Position numbers and translations under genes: made by a program. 64,000 nucleotides of DNA from Streptomyces capillispiralis. Its GTDB lineage: Bacteria; Actinomycetota; Actinomycetes; Streptomycetales; Streptomycetaceae. Shown one piece after another: positions 40,801 to 52,800 of the stretch. Within the stretch, counting starts at the first letter, position 1; each line of letters opens with the position of its first letter. Location of the stretch: positions 186,001-250,000 of the forward strand of contig NZ_VIWV01000001.1 of NCBI RefSeq assembly GCF_007829875.1. The letters run 5' to 3'. The notes below the pieces were generated by a model. The model was not told the origin of the DNA, made no database searches, and saw nothing but the letters and a program-made list of their open reading frames with translations.

Positions 40801-43800
40801 AGTGTCCGGCGACGTAGTCGGGGCGCACGCCCCAGGCGTCGAGCAGGCGGTACAGCGCCACTTCCAGGGCGAACAGCCCGGCCTGCGCATAGGCGGTCCG
40901 GTTCAGCGCGTCCTCGTCGTCACCCCAGACCACGTCGCGCAACGGCCGGTCCAGGTGCTCGTCCAAACCCGCGCACACCGCGTCGAACGCCTCCGCGAAC
41001 ACCGGGAAACGGGCGTGCAGTTCACGGCCCATACCGAGCCGCTGCGAACCCTGACCCGAGAACAGGAAGGCGGTCGAGCCGCCGTCCCGCGCGGTGCCGT
41101 GGAGGACGGCCGGGGTCGAGTCGCCGCGGGCGAGCGCCCGGAGTCCGTCGAGCAGGTCGGCACGGCCGGCACCGAGTACGACGGCGCGGGACTCCAGCAC
41201 GGTGCGGGAGGTGGCCAGTGCGTAGGCCGTGTCCAGCGGGTCCTGGTCGGGGCGGTCCGTGAGGTGAGACAGCAGCCGTCCGGCCTGGGCGCGCAGCGCC
41301 TCGGGGCTCGCGGCGGACACGGTCCACGGCAGCGGGGGCGCCGGGCGTGTGGTGCGGTCGCCGTCCTCCGCCGGTCGCGTCCCGGCGGCCGGGGCGGGCG
41401 CGGGGGCCTGTTCCAGGACGACGTGCGCGTTGGTGCCGCTGAGCCCGAACGCGGAGACACTCGCACGGCGCGGGTGTGCGGCGTCCGGCCACGGCCGTGC
41501 CTCGACGACCAGTTCCGCGTTGCCCTCGGTCCAGTCGACGTGCGGCGAGGGCCGGTCGACGTGCAGCGTGCGCGGCACCGCTCCGTGCTCCATGGCCATC
41601 ACCATCTTGATGACGCCGGCGACTCCGGCGGCGGCCTGGGCGTGACCGATGTTCGACTTGATGGAACCGAGGAGCAGTGGCCGGTCGGCGGGTCGGTCCT
41701 GGCCGTAGGTGGCCAGCAGGGCCTGGGCCTCGATCGGGTCGCCCAGCGTCGTGCCCGTGCCGTGCGCCTCGACGACGTCGACCTCGGATGCGGCCACGCC
41801 GGCTGCCTCGAGCGCCTGCCGGATGACGCGCTGCTGGGAGGGGCCGTTGGGGGCGGTGAAGCCGTTGGAGGCGCCGTCCTGGTTGACGGCGGTGCCCCGG
41901 ACGACCGCGAGGACGCGGTGCCCGTTGCGTACGGCGTCGGAGAGGCGCTCGACGAGGAGGAGGCCCACGCCCTCGGACCAGCCGACGCCGTCGGCCGCCC
42001 CCGCGAACGCCTTGCAGCGGCCGTCCACGGACAGGCCGCGCTGCCGGCTGAACTCGACGAACATGCCCGGCGTCGACATCACCGTGGCACCGCCGGCCAC
42101 CGCCAGCGAGCACTCGCCCGAGCGCAACGCCTGGACCGCGAGGTGCAGGGCCACGAGGGAGGACGAACAGGCGGTGTCGACGGTGACGGCCGGGCCTTCC
42201 CAGCCGTACGTGTACGACAGCCGGCCGGACACCACGCTGCCTCCTGCCGTGCCGGAGGGCGACACGTTGAGGGCGTAGTCGTGGTACATCACTCCGGCGA
42301 ACACACCGGTGCGGCTGCCCCTGAGCGAGGCCGGGTCGATGCCCGCCCGCTCCAGAGCCTCCCAGGACGTCTCCAGGAGCAGTCGCTGCTGCGGGTCCAT
42401 GTAGAGGGCCTCGCGCGGCGAGATGCCGAAGAATCCGGGGTCGAACTGGGCGGCGTCGTAGAGGAAGCTGCCCCGGCGGGTGTAACTCTTGCCGTCCGCG
42501 CCGGGCTCCGGGTCGTACAGGCCCTCCAGGTCCCAGCCGCGGTCGTCCGGCATGTCGGAGACGGTGTCGACGCCGTCGGCGACCAGGCGCCACAGGTCCT
42601 CGGGCGAGGCCACTCCGCCCGGGTAGCGGCAGGCCATGCCGATGATGGCGATCGGCTCGTTGGCGGCGAGCCGCACGCTCGCATCCGTTCGGCCGGAGGC
42701 GGTGGACCTGGTGCCCAGGCCCGCGAGCTTCTCCTCGATGTGTTCGGTGACGGCGAGGGCGTTGGGGTGGTCGAAGACGAGGGTGGCGGGGAGCCTGAGG
42801 CCGGTGAGACTGTTGAGCTGGTTGCGCAGTTCGGTCGCGGCGAGCGAGTCGAAGCCCAGTTCCTGGAAGGCACGGTCGGGTCCGATCGCCTCGGCCGAAC
42901 CGTGTCCCAGCACCGCCGCCACCTGCGAGCGCACCAGTTGCAGGACGGTGCGGTGCCGCTCACCGGGGGTCAGCCCGGCCAGCCGGTCCGCGAGACCGCC
43001 GGCCGGGGTGACGGTGTTCGCGGCGGGGGCCGCGTGCCGTCGTGTCGCCGGCGCGAGGGCCCGGAGGAGGGCGGGGATCTCGTCGGTGCGGGTGCGTAGG
43101 GCGGCGGTGTCGACCCGCAGCGGGACGACGGTGGCCTCGCCGTGGTCCAGTCCGGCCGCGAACAGCTCCAGCCCGGCGTCGTGGGAGAGCACCGGCAGAC
43201 CCTGCGACGCCATCCGGCGCCGGTCCACCTCGCTCAGGTACTGGCCGAGGCCCGCGCCGACGTCCCAGAACCCGTACGCCATCGACGTCGCCGGCAGACC
43301 CTCCGCCCGCCGACGCGCCGCCAACGCGTCCAGGAACACATTCGCCGCGGCATAGTTGCCCTGACCGGCCGTCAGCACCAGACCACCGGCCGACGAGAAC
43401 AACACGAACGCGGCCAGATCCAGACCACGGGTGGCCTCGTGCAGCCACCACGCCGCGTCCGCCTTCGGAGCGAGCACACCGTCCACCCGCTCCGGCGACA
43501 ACGCACCCACCAGCCCGTTGTCACCCACACCGGCAGCATGGACGACCGCCAGCAGACCACGGTCCGTCGCGAGTGACGTGACCAGGGCTCGAACCGCTTC
43601 CCGGTCCGACACGTCACAGGCGACGATGTCGACGCGGGCTCCCCTCCCCTGTAGCTCTTCGGCGAGTTCGGTGGCACCGGGGGCGTCGGGCCCGCGCCGG
43701 GACGTCAGGACCAGGTCCCGCACCCCGCGCTCCGCCACCAGGTACCGGGCGACCACCGCACCCAGACCACCGGTACCGCCCGTGATCAGCACCGCGCCCG

Positions 43801-46800
43801 GGGCGTCCAGCGCGGGCACGTCCTGCGGTGCGGGCGAGGGCAGGCGGGTCAGACGCGGCACCAGCACCGCACCGTCCCGTACGGCCACCTCCGGCTCACC
43901 CGCGACCACGGCCGCCACGGCCACGTCCACATCCGCGTCCGTGTCCGTGCCGCCGTCGCCGTCGACGTCGGCCAGGGCGAAACGGCCCGGGTTCTCCGAC
44001 AGCGCCGCACGCACCAGACCCCACACCGGAGCCTGCACCACATCACCGGCCGAACCCACCGGCACCGCATTCCGCGTCACCACCACCAGACGCGAACCCG
44101 CGAACCGCTCACCAGCCAGCCACTCCTGCACCACACCCAACACCCGGTGCACCACCGACCGCACACCCACCGGCACATCCACACCGCCATCGGCACCGGT
44201 ATCGGCACCGCAGTCCAGGACCACCGTCTCCGGCACGTCCTCGGCCTCCGCAACCTCTTCCCACGGCGTCCACGCCGCACCGGCAGCACCGGCAGTCCCC
44301 GGGACCCACTCGATGCCGTACAGCGCGCCCGCGTCACCCGACGCCGTACCGAGCTGGTCCGCCGACACCGGCCGGCCCGCCATGGACCCGACCGACATCA
44401 CAGGCGCACCGGTCACGTCGGCCACGGACAGGGTGACGGCACGGCCGTCCAGCTTGCCGATGCGGACGCGGACGGCGGAGGCGCCGACCGCGTGCAGACG
44501 CACACTGTTCCAGGCGAACGGAATCACCGTCTCGCCCTCACCGTCGTTCAGGATCGCCGCGTGCATCGACGCGTCCAGCAACGCCGGATGCAGACCGAAC
44601 CCACCGGCCTCACCCACCGACTCCTGCGGCAGAGCGACCTCCGCGAACAACTCCTCACCCCGACGCCACACCGCACGCAGCCCCCGGAACACCGGGCCGT
44701 AGCCGTAACCACGCTCACGGAAGACCTCGTACGCACCCTCAACCGGCACCACCTCCGCACCCACCGGAGGCCACTGCGCCAGATCGAACTCCGCCGGCAC
44801 CACACCCTCCACCAGGAACCCGGAGGCATGAGTGGTCCACAGGGCGTCCTCGGCGTCTTCCGGACGGGAGTAGACGGCGAGCGTGCGGTGGGCGGCGTCC
44901 TGCGGTCCCACCACGACACGGACCTGGACGGCACCCCGCTCGGGCAGTACCAGCGGTGCGGCCAGCGTCAGTTCGTCCAGCGTCGCGCAGCCCACGGCCT
45001 CGCCGGCCTTCAGGGCGAGTTCCACCAGCCCCGTGCCGGGCAGCAGGGTGCGGCCGAGGACCACGTGATCGGCCAGCCACGGCTGCGCCTCCACCGACAG
45101 CCTGCCCGTCAGCACCACACCACCCGAGTCCGGCAGCGCCACCACCGCACCCAGCAACGGGTGATCGGACGCGTCCAGACCGGCGGCGCGGGCGTCGGCC
45201 GCCGCGGTGACCGTGCTGTTCTCCGGCCAGTACGTACGGCGCTGGAAGGCGTAGGTCGGCAGGTCGACGGTGCTTGCGCCGGTGCCGGCGAAGTACGCGG
45301 CCCAGTCCACCCGGGCCCCGGCCACGTGCAGTCGGGCCAGCGCGGTCAGCGCCGCCGACTCCTCGCCGCGGTCCTTGCGCAGCAGCGGGATCAGGTGGGC
45401 GTCGTCACCGGCGCTCTCGCGGGCCATGCCGCTCAGCACACCGTCCGGGCCCAGCTCGACGAAGCGGGTGACACCCTGAGCGGCCAGCGCACGGACACCG
45501 TCGTCGAAACGCACGGCCTCACGGACGTGGGTCACCCAGTAGGCGGGCGTGGTGAGTTCGCCGGGCGCGGAAACGCGGCCGGTCACGTTGGAGACGACGG
45601 GCAGGAGCGGGTCGGCGTAGGAGAGGTTCTCGGCGACCGTGCGGAAGTCGTCCAGCATCGGTTCCATCAACGGGGAGTGGAAGGCGTGCGACACCCGCAG
45701 CCGGGTCGTACGACGACCCTGCTCACGGAACACTCCGCCGACGGCCTCGACCGCCGCTTCGGTGCCCGAAATCACCACCGAGGAGGGGCCGTTGACGGCC
45801 GCGACCGACACCTCGTCGGTCAGGTGCGGCAGCACCTCCGCCTCCGACGCCTCCACCGCCACCATCGCACCACCAGCCGGCAGCGCCTGCATCAGCCGGC
45901 CACGAGCGGCCACCAACGCACACGCGTCCGCGAGAGAGAACACACCCGCCACATGCGCGGCAGCGACCTCACCGATCGAATGCCCGGCCACGAACTCCGG
46001 CCGCACACCCCACGACTCCACCAGCCGGAACAACGCCACCTCAACCGCGAACAACCCGGCCTGGGCATAGGCGGTCCGGTTCAGCGCGTCCTCGTCGTCA
46101 CCCCACACGACCTCACGCAACGGCCGGTCAAGGTGCTCGTCCAGGCCCGCGCACACCGCGTCGAACGCCTCCGCGAACACCGGGAAACGAGCGTGCAGTT
46201 CACGCCCCATGCCGAGCCGCTGCGCACCCTGCCCCGAGAACAGGAACGCCGTGCGGCCGGTTCCAGCCACGCCGTCCACGAGACCCGCGTCCGGGAGACC
46301 CGCAGCGAGCGCCTCCAGTGCAGTGGCCTTGTCCTGCGCCAGCACCACGGCCCGGTGGTCGAAGAGGGAGCGCTGCGTGGCCAGCGCGAACCCGAGGTCC
46401 ACGCCACGGACCTCCGAGCCGTCCGCCGCCACGAACTCCCGCAGCCGCTCGGCCTGCGCACGCAGCGCGGCCTCACTCTTTCCGGAGAGGACCCACGGCA
46501 CCAGGACGGCCGTGTCGGTGTCGTCGGCGTCGGTTGCCGCCGAGACGCTTTCGCCCGGGAATTCGGGTTGTTCGAGGATGACGTGCGCGTTGGTGCCGCT
46601 GATGCCGAACGACGACACACCCGCACGGCGCGGCCCCGAACCCTGCGCCCACTCCACCGGCTCGGTCAGCAACTCCACCGCACCCGCCGACCAATCGACG
46701 TGCGACGACGGCGCATCCACGTGCAGCGTGCGCGGCAGCACACCGTGCCGCATCGCCATCACCATCTTGATGACACCCGCGACACCCGCGGCAGCCTGCG

Positions 46801-49800
46801 TGTGACCCAGGTTCGACTTCACCGAACCCAGCCGCAACGGCCGGTCCTCGGGACGTTCCTGACCGTAGGTGGCGATCAGCGCCTGCGCTTCGATCGGGTC
46901 ACCCAGCGTCGTACCCGTACCGTGCGCCTCGACGACATCCACGTCACCGGTGGACAGCCCACCACTGGCCAGCGCCTGACGGATCACCCGCTGCTGCGAC
47001 GGACCGTTCGGCGCCGTCAACCCGTTCGACGCACCGTCCTGGTTCACCGCACTGCCCCGCACCACGGCCAGCACCCGATGACCATTGCGCCGCGCGTCCG
47101 ACAACCGCTCCAGCACCAGTACACCGGCGCCTTCGGACCAGCCGGCTCCGTCGGCGGTGTCGGAGAAGGCCTTGCAGCGGCCGTCGGCGGAGAGGGCTCC
47201 CTGGCGGGAGAACTCGACGAAGGCGGTGGGCGTGGCCATGACGGTGACACCACCGGCCACGGCGAGCGAGCACTCACCCGAGCGCAGCGCCTGCGCCGCC
47301 CAGTGCAACGCCACCAGCGACGACGAACACGCCGTGTCCACCGTCACCGCCGGACCCTCGAACCCGAACGTGTACGACACACGCCCCGACGCGATGCTGC
47401 CCGCGCTGCCGTTGCCGCGGTAGCCCTCGTACTGCTCGTCGGCGAGGATGCTTCCGTAATCGCTGTACATGACGCCGGCGAAGACGCCGGTCTGGCTGCC
47501 CCGCAGCGACACCGGGTCCATCCCGGCCCGCTCGATCGCCTCCCACGTCGTCTCCAGCAACAGACGCTGCTGCGCGTCCGTCGCCACCGCCTCCCGCGGG
47601 CTCATCCCGAAGAAGTCCGCGTCGAAGGCACCCGCGTCGTGCAGGAAGCCACCCGAGCGCGTGTACGACGTCCCGGACACACTCTTGTCCGGGTTGTAGA
47701 GGGACTCGACATCCCATCCGCGGTCGGCCGGGAAGTCCGACACCGCGTCGACGCCGTCGGACACCAGCCGCCACAGATCCTCCGGCGAGGACACACCACC
47801 CGGATAACGGCACGCCATCCCCACGATGACCACCGGGTCGTCCGCCACCGACGGCAGCGACCCGACCGGCACCACCACGTCGCGCACGGTTCCGAGCACG
47901 GTGTCGAGGAGGTGGTCGGCGAGGAGTTCCGCCGTCGGGTAGTCGAAGACGACGGTGGCGGGCAGGCGCAGTCCGGTCGCCTTGCCCAGCCGGTTCCGCA
48001 GCTCTACCGCCGTCAGGGAGTCGAAGCCCAGGTCCTGGAAGGCCCGGTTGGGGTTGACCGTCTGTGCGCCCGAGTGGCCGAGGACGAGGGCGATGTGTCC
48101 GCGCACCAGGTCCAGCATCACCTCGTGGCGCTCGGTCTCGCCGAGCACGGTCAACCGTTCGGCCAGTCCGGTGGTCTCGACGGAACCCGTGGCCGCCGCG
48201 CGGCGGGCGGACGTCCGGATCAGCCCGCTGAGCAGCGGCGGAATCTCTCCCTGCGCGCGGAGCGCCGGGAAGTCGAGGCGCACGGGGAGGACGACCGCCG
48301 CGTCGGCGGCCATCGCGGCGTCGAACAGGGCGACGCCCTGCTCCACCGTCACCGGGGGGAGGCCGGCACGGGTGATGCGACGTCGGTCGGTCTCCGACAG
48401 CGTCCGGGTCATGCCCGCGTCCTGCGACCACGGACCCCACACCAGCGACACCGCCGGCAACCCCAGCGCACGACGCCGACGCACCAGACCGTCCAGGAAC
48501 GCGTTACCGGCCGCATAAGCCGACTGACCGGCACTGCCGAACGTCCCCGCCACCGACGAGAACACCACGAACGCCGTGAGATCGAAGTCCTTGGTCGCCT
48601 CATGCAGATGCCAGGCCGCATCCACCTTCGGACGCAGCACCCGTGCGAGCCTCTCCCCCGTCAGCGACTCCACCACACCGTCGTCCAGCACACCCGCCGT
48701 ATGCACCACCGCCCGCACCCGATACCGGCCCACCAGACCCGCCACCGCAGCCGCGTCGGCCACATCACAGGCCTCCACCGACACCCGCGCACCCAGCCCG
48801 GACAACTCGCCGACCAGAGCCTCAGCACCCTCGGCAGCCGCACCACGACGACTCACCAGCAACAGATCACGCACACCGTGCTCAACCACCAGATGCCGGG
48901 CCACCACACGACCCAGACCACCCGTACCACCCGTCACCAAAACCGTGCCCTCAGCCACATCCCAGGCGGACGCAGCCGAAGCGCCCCGCTCGGAGGACAC
49001 GCGCGCCAGGCGAGGCACCAACACCTCACCACCACGCACCGCGACCTCGACCTCGTTCACCGCCAGGGCCGCACCCGGCAGTTCGGCGGGAAGCCCGGTT
49101 TCGGGTTCGATGTCCAGCAGACCGAACCGGCCCGGGTGCTCCGAGACAGCCGACCTCACCAGACCCCACACTGCGGCACCCGCCAGGTCACCGCCGTCCG
49201 TGGCGCCGCGCGTCACGAACACCAGACGCGACTGCGCGCACCGCTCGTTCGCCAGCCACGACCGCACCAGCTCCAGCGCCCATACGGCCGCATCGTGCAC
49301 GGATCCGACGACACCGTCCGCGGTGCCGGGCACGGTGGCCAGCACCGTTGCCGGCACCTCGCCCTGAACCAGCGCCTCGAGTTCGGCCGCCCCCGAGACC
49401 GTGACCGGTGCGGAGGACGCTTCGGCGGCGCGCGTGCCCCGCGCCTGCACCCAGTCCACCTGGTAGAGGGAGGCGTGGGCCGTAGCGCTCAGCTGTCCGG
49501 CCACCAAGGGCCGGACGACCAGGGAGTCCACCGAGGCGACGGGAGCGCCTGCCGGGTCGGCCAGCTCCAGGGCCATGGTGCCGTCGGCGTCCCGGGTCAG
49601 CCTGACGCGCAGGGCCGAGGCGCCGGAGGCGTGCAGTGTCACTCCGGTCCAGGAGAACGGCACTCCCCCGCGGCCGTCGTCGTCGAGCGCGAAGGCGTGC
49701 AGGGCGGCGTCGAACAGGGCCGGGTGGAGACCGAAGGCGCTGCCGTCCGTTTCTTCGTCGAGGGCGACCTCGGCGAACAGCTCGTCGCCTCGGTGCCATG

Positions 49801-52800
49801 CGGCACGAAGGCCGCGGAACGCGGGGCCGTAGGCGAACCCGGCGTCGGCCAAGCGCTCGTAGCAGTCCGTCACATCGACCGCGCGGGCGTCCTTAGGGGG
49901 CCACACGGACGCGTCGAAGGCGGACCGCACCTCGTTCCCGGAAGCCGCAGAAGCCTCGGGAGCCACAGAAGCCGCAGAAGCCGCAGGAGCCGCAGGAGCC
50001 GCAGGAGCCGCAGGAGCCAGGATTCCGGTGGCGTGGACGGTCCACGGGGCCTGGACGTCGTCCTCACCCCGCGCGTGTATGCCCAGGGTGCACCGGCCGT
50101 CGACGTCGGGTGTGCCGATCCGCACCTGGATGCGGGTACCGCCGTGGTCGGGCAGCACCAGCGGCGCGGAGAGGGTCAGTTCCTCGACCGTGTCGCAGCC
50201 GACCTCGTCGGCCGCGCGGATCGCCAGCTCCAGCAGGGCCGTGCCCGGCACAAGCACCGAGCCCCGCACCGCGTGGTCGGCCAGCCACGGGTGGGACTGC
50301 ACCGACAGCCGTCCCGTGAACACCACCCCCTCCGAGCCCTCGGTACCGGCCAGTTCGACGGCTGCGCCCAGCAGCGGGTGCTCGGCCGCTCCGAGCCCGG
50401 CGAACCGCACGTCCCCGGCCCGGGTCAGCGCACCGGCGGGCCAGTAGCGCTGCCGCTGGAAGGCGTAGGTCGGCAGGTCGACGGTCCCGGCCCGTGCACC
50501 GGTGCCGGTGAGGTAGGCGGCCCAGTCCACCCGGGCCCCGGCCACGTGCAGTCGGGCGAGCGCGGTCAGCGCCGCCGTCTCCTCGTCGCGGTCCTTGCGC
50601 AGCAGCGGGATCAGGTGGGCCTCGTCGCCGGCGCTCTCACGCGCCATGCCGCTGAGCACACCGTCCGGACCCAGCTCCAGGAAGCGTGTGACACCCTGCT
50701 CCGCCAGGACACGGACTCCGTCGTCGAAGCGTACGGCGTCACGGACATGGGTCACCCAGTACGCGGGGGTGCTGAGTTCTCCGGCTGCGGCGAGACCTCC
50801 CGACACGTTGGAGACCAAGGGCAACCGGGGCTCGCTGAACGTCAAATCCTCGATGACCGTGCGGAAGTCGTCCAGCATCGGCTCCATCAGCGGCGAGTGG
50901 AACGCGTGCGACACCCGCAGCCGGGACGTACGACGCCCCTGTTCGCGGAACACCCCGGCGACGGCCTCCACCGCGGCCTCGGCACCGGATATCACCAGGG
51001 AGGAAGGGCCGTTGACGGCCGCGACCGACACCTCATCCGTGAGGTGTGGCAGGACTTCGGCCTCCGACGCCTCCACCGCGACCATCGCACCACCAGCCGG
51101 CAACGCCTGCATCAGCCGGCCACGAGCGGCCACCAACGCACACGCGTCCGCGAGAGAGAACACACCCGCCACGTGCGCGGCGGCGACCTCGCCGATCGAG
51201 TGTCCGGCGACGTAGTCGGGGCGCACGCCCCAGGCGTCGAGCAGGCGGTACAGCGCCACTTCCAGAGCGAACAGCCCGGCCTGCGCATAGGCGGTCCGGT
51301 TCAGCGCGTCCTCGTCGTCACCCCAGACCACGTCGCGCAGCGGCCGGTCCAGGTGCTCGTCCAAACCCGCGCACACCGCGTCGAACGCCTCCGCGAACAC
51401 CGGGAAACGCGCGTACAGTTCACGGCCCATGCCGAGGCGCTGCGACCCCTGCCCCGAGAACAGGAACGCCGTGCGACCCCCATCGGCCAGGCCCTCCACG
51501 ACACCCGCGTCCGGGAGACCGGCGGCGAACGCCTCCAGTGCAGTGGCCTTGTCCTGCGCCAGCACCACGGCCCGGTGGTCGAAGAGGGAGCGCTGCGTGG
51601 CCAGCGCGAACCCGAGGTCCAAGCCACGGACCTCCGAGCCGTCCGCCGCCACGAACTCCCGCAACCGCTCCGCCTGCGCACGCAGCGCGGCCTCACTCTT
51701 ACCGGAGAGGACCCACGGAACCACACCGGAGGCGGTCTCGGGATCCCGCGCCGCCTCCGGCGCCCCCTCGATGTCGGCGTCCGGCTGTTCGAGGACGACG
51801 TGCGCGTTGGTGCCGCTGATACCGAAGGACGACACCCCCGCACGGCGCGGCCCCGAACCCTGCGCCCACTCCACCGGCTCGGTCAGCAACTCCACCGCAC
51901 CCGCCGACCAATCGACGTGCGACGACGGCGCATCCACATGCAGCGTCCGCGGCAACACACCGTGCCGCATCGCCATCACCATCTTGATCACGCCAGCCAC
52001 ACCCGCAGCCGCCTGGGCGTGTCCGATGTTCGACTTGATAGTGCCCAGCCGCAACGGCCGGTCCTCCGGGCGGTCCTGACCATACGTAGCGATCAGTGCC
52101 TGCGCTTCGATCGGGTCACCCAGCGTCGTACCCGTGCCATGCGCCTCCACCACATCCACGTCACCGGTGGACAGTCCACCACTGGCCAGCGCCTGACGGA
52201 TCACCCGCTGCTGCGACGGACCATTCGGCGCCGTCAACCCGTTCGACGCACCATCCTGGTTCACCGCACTGCCCCGCACCACCGCCAGCACCCGATGACC
52301 ATTGCGCCGCGCATCCGACAACCGCTCCAGCACCAGCATGCCCACGCCCTCGGACCAGCCGACCCCGTCGGCCGCATCCGCGAACGAACGACACCGCCCG
52401 TCCGCCGACAACCCACCCTGGCGCGAGAACTCCACGAACGTCATCGGCGTCGACATCACCGTCACACCACCGGCCACCGCCAACGAGCACTCACCCGACC
52501 GCAGCGCCTGCGCCGCCCAGTGCAACGCCACCAACGACGACGAACACGCCGTGTCCACCGTCACCGCCGGACCCTCGAACCCGAACGTGTACGACACACG
52601 CCCCGACGCGATGCTGCCCGCGCTGCCGCTGCCCTGGTAGCCCTCGAACTCAGGGCCGGTCAGAAGGGTGGCGTAGTCGTGATACATGACGCCGGCGAAG
52701 ACGCCGGTCTGGCTGCCCCGCAGCGACACCGGGTCCATCCCGGCCCGCTCGATCGCCTCCCAGGTCGTCTCCAGCAGCAGACGCTGCTGCGCGTCCGTCG

